From positions 28,212,001-28,276,000 of the forward strand of contig NC_079884.1 of NCBI RefSeq assembly GCF_029227915.1: DNA of 64,000 nt. The letters run 5' to 3'. This DNA is from Hydractinia symbiolongicarpus (Eukaryota; Cnidaria; Hydrozoa; Anthoathecata; Hydractiniidae). Made by a program: the position numbers and the translations under genes. The notes beneath the pieces are model-generated. The model saw nothing but the letters and a program-made list of their open reading frames with translations, was not told the origin of the DNA and ran no database searches. This document shows positions 13,187-25,935 of the stretch, in pieces (position 1 is the stretch's first letter; each line of letters begins with the position of its first letter).

Positions 13187-16114
13187 TTATTGAAAAATTA
13201 AGACAAATAAGTCATTTTTTACTGTGGGACCAATCCTAGCCGTTAGCTGGCGCTGAAGAGATAGAGACAGTTTCAAAAAATAGCTTTCATTGACTTTCTA
13301 ACGGTGTCAATCCGTTTGAGTTACAACGGTTGCGTCACATATTCGTACCAACATGTATTTGGTGATTTACTTCCAATATTACTAAGTTGTATTGCTTTTA
13401 ACAGTGAAACGATTAACTGTGGGAATAAATAGAACTGATTCTGGACTGTGATCTTACAAATGTGATAAATGAGTCAATTGGTGTCCAAAGAATAACACTC
13501 TCCTTAATTTGACATGATTGCTGGAATTCAGCGGTTACATTAGGCTCTGTGGTAGCGCTTTATTTAAAAATTTAGATAAATAAGTATTTTCTTACTGTGG
13601 GGCCAATCCTTTCCGTTAGCACGCGCTGAATAAATAGGAACAGTTCCAAAGACTACATTTCATTGACTTTCTAGCGGTATAAGTCCGTTTGAGTTACAAC
13701 GGTTGCGTCACATATTCGTACCAACATGTATTTAGCAATATTTTTCCGCTAGTACTATGTTCCATCGCTTTTAACAGTGAAACGATTGACTGTGGAACTT
13801 AATTGAACTGATTTTGGACTGTGACCTTATAAATTTGAAAGCGAGACAATTGGACTTCAAGAAATAACATTCTTCCTAATTTGACATGATTGCTGGAACT
13901 CAGCGATTACACTGGTCACTGTGGTAGCGCTTTATTTAAAAATTTAGATAAATAAGTCTTTTTTTGCTGTGGGACCAATCCTGGCCGTTAGCACACGCTG
14001 AATAAATAGGAACAGTTTGAAAGACTAGATTTCATTGACTTTCTAGCGGTATAAATCTGTTTGAGTTACAACGGTTGTGTCACATATTCATACCAACATG
14101 AATTTAGCGATAGTATTCGGATATTACTAGGTTGCATCGCTTTTAACAGTGAAACGCTTGACTGTGGGACTTAATTGAACTGATTTTGGACTTTGACCTT
14201 ATAAATGTGATAAATGAGCTAGTTTGACTACAAGAAATAACATTCCTCTTAATTTGACATGATTGCTGGAACTCAGCGATTACACTGGGCGCTGTGGTAG
14301 TGTTTTATTAAAAAATTAAGATAAATAAGTCATTTTTTACTATGGGACCAATCCTAGCCGTTAGCTCGCGCTGAAGAAATAGAGACAGTTTTTAAAACTA
14401 CCTGTCATTGACTTTCTAACGGTGTCAATCCGTTTAAGTTACAACGGTTGCGTCACATATTCGTGCCAACATGTATTTGGTGATTTTCTTGCGATATTAC
14501 TAAGTTGTATTGCTTTTAACAGTGAAACGATTGACTGTGGGAATAAATAGAACTGATTCTGGACCGTGACCTTATAAATGTAATAACTGAGTCAATTGGT
14601 GTCCAAAGAATAACACCCTTCTTAATTTGACATGATTGCTGGAATTCAGCGGTTACATTAGGCTCTGTGGTAGCGCTTTATTTAAAAATTTAGATAAATA
14701 AGTCTTTTTTTACTGTGGGACCAATCCTAGCCGTTAGTTCGCGCTTAAGAAATAGAAACAGTACCAAAGACTACATGTCATTGACTTTCTAGCGGTATAA
14801 ATTCGTTTGAGTTTCAACGGTTGCGTCACATATTCGTACCAACATGTATTTAGCGATAGTATTCGGATATTACTAGGTTGCATCGCTTTTAAAAGTGAAA
14901 CGATTGACTGTGGGACTTAATTGAACTGATTTTGGACTTTGACCTTGAAAATGTGATAAATGAGCCAGTTTGACTACAAGAAATAACATTCCTCCTAATT
15001 TGACATGATTGCTGGAACTCGGCGATTACACTGGTCACTGTGGTAGCGCTTTATTACAAAATTAAGATAAACAAGTCATTCTTTGCTGTGGGACCAATCC
15101 TAGCCGTTAGCTCGCGATGAAGAAATAGAGACAGTTTCAGAAACTACATTTCATTTACTTTCTAACGGTGTCAATCCGTTTGAGTTACAGCGGTTGCGTC
15201 ACATATTCGTACCAATATGTATTTAGCGATATTTTTCCGCTACTACTAGGTTCCATCGCTTTTAACAGTGAAACGATTAACTGTGGGACTTGGTTGAACT
15301 GATTTTGGACTGTGACCTTATAAATGTGAAAGCGAGACAATTGCTCTTCAAGAAATAACATTCTTCCTAATTTGACATGATTGCTGGAACTCAGCCATTA
15401 CACTGGTCACTATGGTAGCGCTTTATTACAAAATTAAGATAAACAAGTCATTCTTTACTGTGGGACCAATCCTAGCCGTAAGCTCGCGCTGAAGAAATAG
15501 AGACAGTTTCAAACACTACATTTCACTGACTTTCTAACGGTGTCAGTCCGTTTGAGTTACAACGGTTGCGTCACATATTCGTACCAACGTGTATTTCGCG
15601 ATAGTATTCGGATATTGCTAGGTTGCATCGCTTTTAACAGTGAAACGCTTGACTGTGGGACTTATTTGAACTGATTTTGGACTTTGACCTTATAAATGTG
15701 ATAAATGAGCTAGTTTGACTACAAGAAATAACATTCTTCTTAATTTGACATGATTGCTGGAACTCAGCGATTACACTGGGCGCTGTGGTAGCACTTTATT
15801 TAAAAATTAAAATAAATAAGTCATTCTTTACTGTGGGACCAATCCTAGCCGTTAGCTCGCGCTGAAGAAATAGAGACAGTTTCAAATACTACATTTCACT
15901 GACTTTCTAACGGTGTCAGTCCGTTTGAGTTACAACGGTTGCGTCACATATTCGTACCAACATGTATTTAGCGATAGTATTCGGATATTGCTAGGTTGCA
16001 TCGCTTTTAACAGTGAAACGCTTGACTGTGGGACTCATTTGAACTGATTTTGGACTTTGACCTTTTAAATGTGATAGATGAGCTAGTTTGACTACAAGAA
16101 ATAACATTCTTCTT

Positions 16115-17603
16115 AATTTCACATGATTGCCGGAATTCATCGATTACATTAGGCTCTGTGGTAGCACTTTATATAAAAATTTATATAAATAAGTCTTTTC
16201 TTACTGTGCGACCAATCCTGGTCGTTAGCACGCGCTGAATAAATAGGAACAGTTCCAAAGACCACATTTCATTGAATTTCTAGCGGTATAAGTCCGTTTG
16301 AGTTACAACGGTTCTGTCACATATTCGTACCAATATGTATTTAGTGATAGTATTCGGATATTACTAGGTTGCATCGCTTTTAACAGTGAAACGCTTGACT
16401 GTGGGCCTTAATTGAACTGATTTTGGACTTTGACCTTGTAAATGTGATAAATGAGCCAGTGTGACTACAAGAAATAACATTCCTCCTAATTTGACATGAT
16501 TGCTGGAACTCAGCGATTACACTGGTCACTGTGGTAGCTTTATTACAAAATTAAGATAAACAAGTCATTCTTTACTGTGGGACCAATCCTAGCCGTTAGC
16601 TCGCGCTGAAGAAATAGAGACAGTTTCAGAAACTACATTTCATTTACTTTCTAACGGTGTCAATCCGTTTGAGTTACAGCGGTTGCGTCACATATTCGTA
16701 CCAACATGTATTTAGCGATATTTTTCCGCTACTACTAGGTTCCATCGCTTTTAACAGTGAAACGATTGACTGTGGGACTTGATTGAACTGATTTTGGACT
16801 GTGACCTTATAAATGTGAAAGCGAGACAATTGCTCTTCAAGAAATAACATTCTTCCTAATTTGACATGCTTGCTGGAACTCAGCGATTACACTGGTCACT
16901 GTGGTAGCGCTTTATTACAAAATTAAGATAAACAAGTCATTCTTTACTGTGGGACCAATCCTAGCCGTTAGCTTGCGCTGAAGAAATAGAGACAGTTTCA
17001 AATATTACATTTCACTGACTTTCTAACGGTGTCAGTCCGTTTGAGTTACAACGGTTGCGTCACATATTCGTACCAACATGTATATAGCGATAGTATTCGG
17101 ATATTGCTAGGTTGCATCGCTTTTAACAGTGAAACGCTTGACTGTGGGACTCATTTGAACTGATTTTGGACTTTGACCTTTTAAATGCGATAAATGAGCT
17201 AGTTTGACTACAAGAAATAACATTCTTCTTAATTTGACATGATTGCTGGAACTCAGCGATTACACTGGGCGCTGTGGTAGCACTTTATTAAAAAATTAAG
17301 ATAAATAAGTCATTTTTTACTGTGGGACCAATCCTAGCCGTTAGCTCGTGCTGAAAAAATAGAGACAGTTTTTGAAACTACCTTTCATTGACTTTCTAAC
17401 GCTGTCAATCCGTTTGAGTTACAACGATTGCGTCACATATTCGTACCAACATGTATTTGGTGATTTTCTTGCGACATTACTAAGTTGTATTGCTTTTAAC
17501 AGTGAAACGATTGACTGTGGGAATTAATAGAACTGATTCTGGACTGCGACCTTATAAATGTGATAAATGAGCCAATTGGTCTCCAAGGAATAACATTCTT
17601 CTT
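16115..17603 (+). repeat. Four-monomer higher-order repeat, copy 1 (1489 bp)
   Basis: The unit starts at aatttcacatgattgccg; this ttcacatg is a private change of the usual ttgacatg. It spans an A-like, a B, a C-like and a fourth monomer. Shared private marks include aaaaatttatataaataag, actgtgcgaccaatcc, gtggtagctttattac (two bases short of the usual tagcgcttt), gttacagcggttg and caattgctcttcaag. The next copies start at exactly +1489 and +2978. Confidence 0.93.
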
Positions 17604-19092
17604 AATTTCACATGATTGCCGGAATTCATCGATTACATTAGGCTCTGTGGTAGCGCTTTATATAAAAATTTATATAAATAAGTCTTTTCTTACTGTGCGA
17701 CCAATCCTGGTCGTTAGCACGCGCTTAATAAATAGGAACAGTTCCAAAGACCACATTTCATTGAATTTCTAGCGGTATAAGTCCGTTTGAGTTACAACGG
17801 TTCTGTCACATATTCGTACCAATATGTATTTAGCGATAGTATTCTGATATTACTAGGTTGCATCGCTTTTAACAGTGAAACGCTTGACTGTGGGACTTAA
17901 TTGAACTGATTTTGGACTTTGACCTTGTAAATGTGATAAATGAGCCAGTTTGTCTACAAGAAATAACATTCCTCCTAATTTGACATGATTGCTGGAACTC
18001 AGCGATTACACTGGTCACTGTGGTAGCTTTATTACAAAATTAAGATAAACAAGTCATTCTTTACTGTGGGACCAATCCTAGCCGTTAGCTCGCGCTGAAA
18101 AAATAGAGACAGTTTCAGAAACTACATTTCATTTACTTTCTAACGGTGTCAATCCGTTTGAGTTACAGCGGTTGCGTCACATATTCGTACAAACATGTAT
18201 TTAGCCATATTTTTCCGCTACTACTAGGTTCCATCGCTTTTAACAGTAAAACGATTGACTGTGGGACTTGATTGAACTGATTTTGGACTGTGACCTTATA
18301 AATGTGAAAGCGAGACAATTGCTCTTCAAGAAATAACATTCTTCCTAATTTGACATGATTGCTGGAACTCAGCGATTACACTGGTCACTGTGGTAGCGCT
18401 TTATTACAAAATTAAGATAAACAAGTCATTCTTTACTGTGGGACCAATCCTAGCCGTTAGCTTGCGCTGAAGAAATAGAGACAGTTTCAAATATTACATT
18501 TCACTGACTTTCTAACGGTGTCAGTCCGTTTGAGTTACAACGGTTGCGTCACATATTCGTACCAACATGTATTTAGCGATAGTATTCGGATATTGCTAGG
18601 TTGCATCGCTTTTAACAGTGAAACGCTTGACTGTGGGACTCATTTGAACTGATTTTGGACTTTGACCTTTTAAATGTGATAAATGAGCTAGTTTGACTAC
18701 AAGAAATAACATTCTTCTTAATTTGACATGATTGCTGGAACTCAGCGATTACACTGGGCGCTGTGGTAGCACTTTATTAAAAAATTAAGATAAATAAGTC
18801 ATTTTTTACTGTGGGACCAATCCTAGCCGTTAGCTCGTGCTGAAAAAATAGAGACAGTTTTTGAAACTACCTTTCATTGACTTTCTAACGGTGTCAATCC
18901 GTTTGAGTTACAACGATTGCGTCACATATTCGTACCAACATGTATTTGGTGATTTTCTTGCGACATTACTAAGTTGTATTGCTTTTAACAGTGAAACGAT
19001 TGACTGTGGGAATTAATAGAACTGATTCTGGACTGCGACCTTATAAATGTGATAAATGAGCCAATTGGTCTCCAAGGAATAACATTCTTCTT
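17604..19092 (+). repeat. Four-monomer higher-order repeat, copy 2 (1489 bp)
   Basis: Nearly identical to the copy starting at 19093; at the same relative place both give an open 70-codon frame with the same translation. Shared private marks include cgcttaataaatagg, attctgatattacta, cgtacaaacatgtatttagc and taacagtaaaacg. The close match points to very recent amplification. Confidence 0.95.
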
Positions 19093-20258
19093 AATTTCAC
19101 ATGATTGCAGGAATTCATCGATTACATTAGGCTCTGTGGTAGCGCTTTATATAAAAATTTATATAAATAAGTCTTTTCTTACTGTGCGACCAATCCTGGT
19201 CGTTAGCACGCGCTTAATAAATAGGAACAGTTCCAAAGACCACATTTCATTGAATTTCTAGCGGTATAAGTCCGTTTGAGTTACAACGGTTCTGTCACAT
19301 ATTCGTACCAATATGTATTTAGCGATAGTATTCTGATATTACTAGGTTGCATCGCTTTTAACAGTGAAACGCTTGACTGTGGGACTTAATTGAACTGATT
19401 TTGGACTTTGACCTTGTAAATGTGATAAATGAGCCAGTTTGTCTACAAGAAATAACATTCCTCCTAATTTGACATGATTGCTGGAACTCAGCGATTACAC
19501 TGGTCACTGTGGTAGCTTTATTACAAAATTAAGATAAACAAGTCATTCTTTACTGTGGGACCAATCCTAGCCGTTAGCTCGCGCTGAAAAAATAGAGACA
19601 GTTTCAGAAACTACATTTCATTTACTTTCTAACGGTGTCAATCCGTTTGAGTTACAGCGGTTGCGTCACATATTCGTACAAACATGTATTTAGCCATATT
19701 TTTCCGCTACTACTAGGTTCCATCGCTTTTAACAGTAAAACGATTGACTGTGGGACTTGATTGAACTGATTTTGGACTGTGACCTTATAAATGTGAAAGC
19801 GAGACAATTGCTCTTCAAGAAATAACCTTCTTCCTAATTTGACATGATTGCTGGAACTCAGCGATTACACTGGTCACTGTGGTAGCGCTTTATTACAAAA
19901 TTAAGATAAACAAGTCATTCTTTACTGTGGGACCAATCCTAGCCGTTAGCTCGCGCTAAAGAAATAGAGACAGTTTCAAATACTACATTTCACTGACTTT
20001 CTAACGGTGTCAGTCCGTTTGAGTTACAACGGTTGCGTCACATATTCGTACCAACATGTATTTAGCGATAGTATTCGGATATTGCTAGGTTGCATCGCTT
20101 TTAACAGTGAAACGCTTGACTGTGGGACTCATTTGAACTGATTTTGGACTTTGACCTTTTAAATGTGATAAATGAGCTAGTTTGACTACAAGAAATAACA
20201 TTCTTCTTAATTTGACATGATTGCTGGAACTCAGCGATTACACTGGGCGCTGTGGCAC
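19093..20258 (+). repeat. Four-monomer higher-order repeat, copy 3 (cut short)
   Basis: Matches copy 2 until about 20258, where cactgggcgctgtgg continues directly into cactttattac, losing the usual tag. A short forward piece follows, ending at the inversion breakpoint near 20313. The loss of the unit end at the breakpoint shows that the rearrangement happened inside this unit. Confidence 0.9.
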
Positions 20259-20310
20259 TTTATTACAAAATTAAGATAAACAAGTCATTCTTTACTGTGC
20301 GACCAATCCT

Positions 20311-20316
20311 AGACAG
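20311..20316. other. Inversion breakpoint, forward to reverse
   Basis: Forward monomer reads gcgaccaatcctag and then changes within a few bases to acagtccagaatcag, which is the reverse complement of the monomer start (ctgattctggactgt). From here every landmark appears reverse-complemented. The exact base is ambiguous by one or two positions. The identical junction recurs at 23157-23162. Confidence 0.93.
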
Positions 20317-22712
20317 TCCAGAATCAGTTCTATTTATTCCCACAGTCAATCGTTTCACTGTTAAAAACAATAGAACTTAATAATATCGGAAGAAAATCAC
20401 CAAATACATGTTGGTACGAATATGTGACGCAACCGTTGTAACTCAAACAGATTGACACCGTTAGAAAGTCAATGAAAGGTAGTTTTTGAAACTGTCTCTA
20501 TTTCTTCAGCGCGAACTACCGGCTAGGATTGGTCCCACAGTTAAAAATTACTTATTTATCTTAATTTTTTATTAAAGCGCTACCACAACGTCCAGTGTAA
20601 TCGCTGAGTTCCAGCAATCATGTCAAATTAAGAAGAGTGTTACTTCTTGTAGTCAAACTGCCTCATTTATCATATTTATAAGGTCAAAGTCCAAAATCAG
20701 TTCAATTAAGTCCCACAGTCAAACGTTTCACTGTTAAAAGCGATGCAACCCAGTAATATCCGAATACTATCGCTAAATACATGTTGGTACGAATATGTGA
20801 CGCAACCGTTGTAACGCAAACGGATTGACACTGTTAAAAAGTCAATGAAGTGGAGTTTTTGAAACTGTCTCTATATCTTCAGCGCGCGCTAACGGCTAGG
20901 ATTAATCCCACAGCAAGACTTATTTATCTAAATTTTTAAATAAAGCGCTACCACAGAGCCTAATGTAATCAATGAATTCCAGCAATCATGTCAAATTAAG
21001 AAGTATGTTATTCCTTGGAGACCAATTGGCTCATTTATCACATTTATAAGGTCGCAGTCCAGAATCAGTTCTAATAATTCCCACAGTCAATCGTTTCACT
21101 GTTAAAAGCAATACAACTTAGTAATATCGGAAGAAAATCACTAAATAAATGTTGGTACAAATATGTGACGCAACCGTTGTAACTCAAACGGATTGACACC
21201 GTTAGAAAGTAAATGACATGTAGTTTTTGAAACTGTCTCTATTTCTTCAGCGCGAGCCGACGGCTAGGATTGGTCCCACAGTAAAAAATGACTTGTTTAT
21301 CTTAATTTTGTAATAAAGCGCTACCACAGTGACCAATGTAATCGCTGAGTTCCAGCATTTATGTCAAATTAGGAAGAATGTTATTTCTTGTAGTCAAACT
21401 GGTTCATTTCACACATTTACAAGGTGAAAGTCCAAAATCAGTTCAATTAAGTCCCACAGTCAAGCGTTTCACTGTTAAAAGCGATGCAATCTAGTAATAT
21501 CCGAATACTATCGCTAAATACGTGTTGGTACGAATATGTGACAGAACCGTTGTAACTCAAACAGATTTTTACCGCTAGAAAGTCAATGAAATGTTGTTTT
21601 TGAAACTGTTCCTATTTATTCAGCGCGTGCTAACGGCCAGGATTGGTCCTACAGCAAAAAAAGACTTATTTATCTAAATTTTTAAATAAAGCGCTACCAC
21701 AGAGCCTAATGTATTCGCTAAATTCCAGCAATCATGTCAAATTAAGAAGAATGTTATTCTTTGGACACCAATTGACTCAATTTATCACATTTATAAGGTC
21801 ACAGTCCAGAATCAGTTCTATTTATTCACACAGTCAATCGTTTCACTGTTAAAAGCAATACAACTTAGTAATATCGGAAGAAAATCACCAAATACATGTT
21901 GGTACGAATATGTGACGCAACCGTTGTAACTCAAACGGATTGACACCGTTAGAAAGTGAATGAAAGGTAGTTTTTGAAACTGTCTCTATTTCTTCAGCGC
22001 GAGCCAACGGCTAGGATTGGTCCCACAGTAAGAAATGACTTATTTGTCTTAATTTTTCAATAAAGTGCTACCACAGCGCCCACTGTATTCGCTGAGTTCC
22101 AGCAATCATGTCAAATTAAGAAGAATGTTATTTCTTGTAGTCAAACTAGCTCATTTATCACATTTATAAGGTCAAAGTCCAAAATCAGTTCAAATAAGTC
22201 CCACAGTCAAGCGTTTCACTGTTAAAAGCGATGGAACCTAGTAGTAGCGGAAAAATATCGCTAAATACATATTGGTACGAATATGTGACGCAACCGTTGT
22301 AACTCAAACGGATTGACACCGTTAGAAAGTAAATGAAATGTAGTTTCTGAAACTGTCTCTATTTCTTCAGCGCGAACTAACGGCCAGGATTGGTCCCACA
22401 GTAAGAAAAGACTTATTTATCCTAATTTTGTAATAAAACGCTACCACAGTAACCAGTGTAATCGCTGAGTTCCAGCAATCATGTCAAATTAGGAGGAATG
22501 TTATTTCTTGTAGTCAAACTGGCTCATTTATCACATTTACAAGGGCAAAGTCCAAAATCAGTTCAATTAAGTCCCACAGTCAAGCGTTTCACTGTTAAAA
22601 GCGATGCAACCCAGTAATATCCGAATACTATCGCTAAATACATATTGGTACGAATATGTGACAGAACCGTTGTAACTCAAACGGACTTATACCGCTACAA
22701 AGTCAATGAAAT
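20313..22712 (-). repeat. Inverted satellite block 1
   Basis: About 6.5 monomers in reverse orientation: the landmarks read gtttcactgttaaaagc, catgttggtacgaatatg, ccgttgtaactcaaacgg, ggtcccacag and caatcatgtcaaatta. The first 900 bp match 23159-24050 very closely. The part from about 21200 to 21950 (two monomers) has no counterpart in block 2; the remainder matches about 24055-24610. Both breakpoints are shared with block 2. Confidence 0.96.
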
Positions 22713-22722
22713 AGGCTAGGAT
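22713..22722. other. Reverse-to-forward junction with templated filler
   Basis: The reverse block breaks off in agtcaatgaaat. Ten bases, aggctaggat, follow, and then forward sequence starts at ctgtggtagcgc (22723). Nine of these bases (ggctaggat) are a normal reverse-strand monomer motif found about 100 bp further along the monomer. The junction therefore looks like a templated insertion made during repair. The same filler is at 25926-25935. Confidence 0.8.
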
Positions 22723-23158
22723 CTGTGGTAGCGCTTTATTTAAAAATTTAGATAAATAAGTCTTTTTTTGCTATGGGACCAATCCTGGCCGTTAGCAAGC
22801 GCTGAATAAATAGGAACAGTTCCAAAGACTACATTTCATTGACTTTCTAGCGGTGTCAGTCCGTTTGAGTTACAACGGTTGCGTCACATATTCGAACCAA
22901 CATGTATTTAGCGATAGTATTCGGATATTGCTAGGTTGCATCGCTTTTAACAGTGAAACGCTTGACTGTGGGACTCATTTGAACTGATTTTGGACTTTGA
23001 CCTTTTAAATGTGATAAATGAGCTAGTTTGACTACAAGAAATAACATTCTTCTTAATTTGACATGATTGCTGGAACTCAGCGATTACACTGGGCGCTGTG
23101 GCACTTTATTACAAAATTAAGATAAAAAAGTCATTCTTTACTGTGCGACCAATCCTAG
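22723..23158 (+). repeat. Short forward satellite piece between inverted blocks
   Basis: Just over one monomer (436 bp) in forward orientation separates the inverted blocks. Its end (gtggcactttattac ... gcgaccaatcctag) matches the forward sequence just before the first inversion at 20250-20312, including the lost tag. Its start matches the sequence after the second inversion at 25936. This is the arrangement expected if the whole inversion junction region was tandemly duplicated. Confidence 0.93.
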
Positions 23159-25925
23159 ACAGTCCAGAATCAGTTCTATTTATTCCCACAGTCAATCGTT
23201 TCACTGTTAAAAACAATAGAACTTAATAATATCGGAAGAAAATCACCAAATACATGTTGGTACGAATATGTGACGCAACCGTTGTAACTCAAACGGATTG
23301 ACACCGATAGAAAGTCAATGAAAGGTAGTTTTTGAAACTGTCTCTATTTCTTCAGCGCGAACTACCGGCCAGGATTGGTCCCACAGTTAAAAATTACTTA
23401 TTTATCTTAATTTTTTAATAAAGCGCTACCACAGCGCCCAGTGTAATCGCTGAGTTCCAGCAATCATGTCAAATTAAGAAGAGTGTTACTTCTTGTAGTC
23501 AAACTGCCTCATTTATCATATTTATAAGGTCAAAGTCCAAAATCAGTTCAATTAAGTCCCACAGTCAAACGTTTCACTGTTAAAAGCAATGCAACCCAGT
23601 AATATCCGAATACTATCGCTAAATACATGTTGGTACGAATATGTGACGCAACCGTTGTAACGCAAACGGATTGACACTGTTAAAAAGTCAATGAAGTGGA
23701 GTTTTTGAAACTGTCTCTATATCTTCAGCGCGCGCTAACGGCTAGGATTAATCCCACAGCAAGACTTATTTATCTAAATTTTTAAATAAAGCGCTACCAC
23801 AGAGCCTAATGTAATCAATGAATTCCAGCAATCATGTCAAATTAAGAAGTATGTTATTCCTTGGAGACCAATTGGCTCATTTATCACATTTATAAGGTCG
23901 CAGTCCAGAATCAGTTCTAATAATTCCCACAGTCAATCGTTTCACTGTTAAAAGCAATACAACTTAGTAATATCGGAAGAAAATCACTAAATAAATGTTG
24001 GTACAAATATGTGACGCAACCGTTGTAACTCAAACGGATTGACACCGTTAGAAAGTGAATGAAAGGTAGTTTTTGAAACTGTCTCTATTTCTTCAGCGCG
24101 AGCCAACGGCTAGGATTGGTCCCACAGTAAGAAATGACTTATTTGTCTTAATTTTTCAATAAAGTGCTACCACAGCGCCCACTGTAATTGCTGAGTTCCA
24201 GCAATCATGTCAAATTAAGAAGAATGTTATTTCTTGTAGTCAAACTAGCTCATTTATCACATTTATAAGGTCAAAGTCCAAAATCAGTTCAAATAAGTCC
24301 CACAGTCAAGCGTTTCACTGTTAAAAGCGATGGAACCTAGTAGTAGCGGAAAAATATCGCTAAATACATATTGGTACGAATATGTGACGCAACCGTTGTA
24401 ACTCAAACGGATTGACACCGTTAGAAAGTAAATGAAATGTAGTTTCTGAAACTGTCTCTATTTCTTCAGCGCGAACTAACGGCCAGGATTGGTCCCACAG
24501 TAAGAAAAGACTTATTTATCTTAATTTTGTAATAAAACGCTACCACAGTAACCAGTGTAATGGCTGAGTTCCAGCAATCATGTCAAATTAGGAGGAATGT
24601 TATTTCTTGTAGTCAAACTGCCTCATTTATCATATTTATAAGGTCAAAGTCCAAAATCAGTTCAATTAAGTCCCACAGTCAAACGTTTCACTGTTAAAAG
24701 CGATGCAACCCAGTAATATCCGAATACTATCGCTAAATACATGTTGGTACGAATATGTGACGCAACCGTTGTAACGCAAACGGATTGACACTGTTAAAAA
24801 GTCAATGAAGTGGAGTTTTTGAAACTGTCTCTATATCTTCAGCGCGCGCTAACGGCTAGGATTAATCCCACAGCAAGACTTATTTATCTAAATTTTTAAA
24901 TAAAGCGCTACCACAGAGCCTAATGTAATCAATGAATTCCAGCAATCATGTCAAATTAAGAAGTATGTTATTCCTTGGAGACCAATTGGCTCATTTATCA
25001 CATTTATAAGGTCGCAGTCCAGAATCAGTTCTAATAATTCCCACAGTCAATCCTTTCACTGTTAAAAGCAATACAACTTAGTAATATCGGAAGAAAATCA
25101 CTAAATAAATGTTGGTACAAATATGTGACGCAACCGTTGTAACTCAAACGGATTGACACCGTTAGAAAGTGAATGAAAGGTAGTTTTTGAAACTGTCTCT
25201 ATTTCTTCAGCGCGAGCCAACGGCTAGGATTGGTCCCACAGTAAGAAATGACTTATTTGTCTTAATTTTTCAATAAAGTGCTACCACAGTGCCCACTGTA
25301 ATCGCTGAGTTCCAGCAATCATGTCAAATTAAGAAGAATGTTATTTCTTGTAGTCAAACTAGCTCATTTATCACATTTATAAGGTCAAAGTCCAAAATCA
25401 GTTCAAATAAGTCCCACAGTCAAGCGTTTCACTGTTAAAAGCGATGGAACCTAGTAGTAGCGGAAAAATATCGCTAAATACATATTGGTACGAATATGTG
25501 ACGCAACCGTTGTAACTCAAACGGATTGACACCGTTAGAAAGTAAATGAAATGTAGTTTCTGAAACTGTCTCTATTTCTTCAGCGCGAACTAACGGCCAG
25601 GATTGGTCCCACAGTAAGAAAAGACTTATTTATCTTAATTTTGTAATAAAACGCTACCACAGTAACCAGTGTAATCGCTGAGTTCCAGCAATCATGTCAA
25701 ATTAGGAGGAATGTTATTTCTTGTAGTCAAACTGGCTCATTTATCACATTTACAAGGGCAAAGTCCAAAATCAGTTCAATTAAGTCCCACAGTCAAGCGT
25801 TTCACTGTTAAAAGCGATGCAACCCAGTAATATCCGAATACTATCGCTAAATACATATTGGTACGAATATGTGACAGAACCGTTGTAACTCAAACGGACT
25901 TATACCGCTACAAAGTCAATGAAAT
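23159..25925 (-). repeat. Inverted satellite block 2
   Basis: About 7.5 monomers in reverse orientation, 367 bp longer than block 1. It lacks the two monomers found at about 21200-21950. It contains a three-monomer tandem duplication: the run with aaacgtttcactg and cgcaaacggattgacactg occurs at about 23567 and again at 24681, an offset of 1114 bp. One lost pair and one gained triple account for the length difference. Confidence 0.95.
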
Positions 25926-25935
25926 AGGCTAGGAT
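25926..25935. other. Reverse-to-forward junction, second copy
   Basis: The same gaaat / aggctaggat / ctgtggtagcgc junction as at 22713-22722, base for base. Such an arbitrary junction is very unlikely to form twice, so this copy is a duplicate. Confidence 0.85.

Larger units (their letters stand above)
4865..16114 (+). repeat. Diverged satellite stretch with mixed monomer types
   Basis: About 30 monomers in forward orientation, with more class mixing and more private changes than the ends of the array. Typical variants are gggcgctgtggtagc, aaaaattaagacaaataag, ggtgattttcttgcgatat and tcaattggtgtccaaag. Short indels occur, for example a lost gattctg at about 10090 and an extra cg in cagcgcggttacac at 9810. 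No gene, RNA or foreign insert is visible. Confidence 0.93.

Noticed and set aside
17560-19261. Two identical 70-codon plus-strand frames 1489 bp apart, suggesting a conserved small protein
   Set aside because: The identity follows from the recent 1489-bp duplication. The related monomers elsewhere carry stops or shifts in this frame.
20313-25925. The inverted blocks as a pure assembly error
   Set aside because: The two blocks differ inside (two monomers absent from block 2, a three-monomer gain in block 2), which a simple mis-join would not produce. Read support still cannot be judged from sequence alone.
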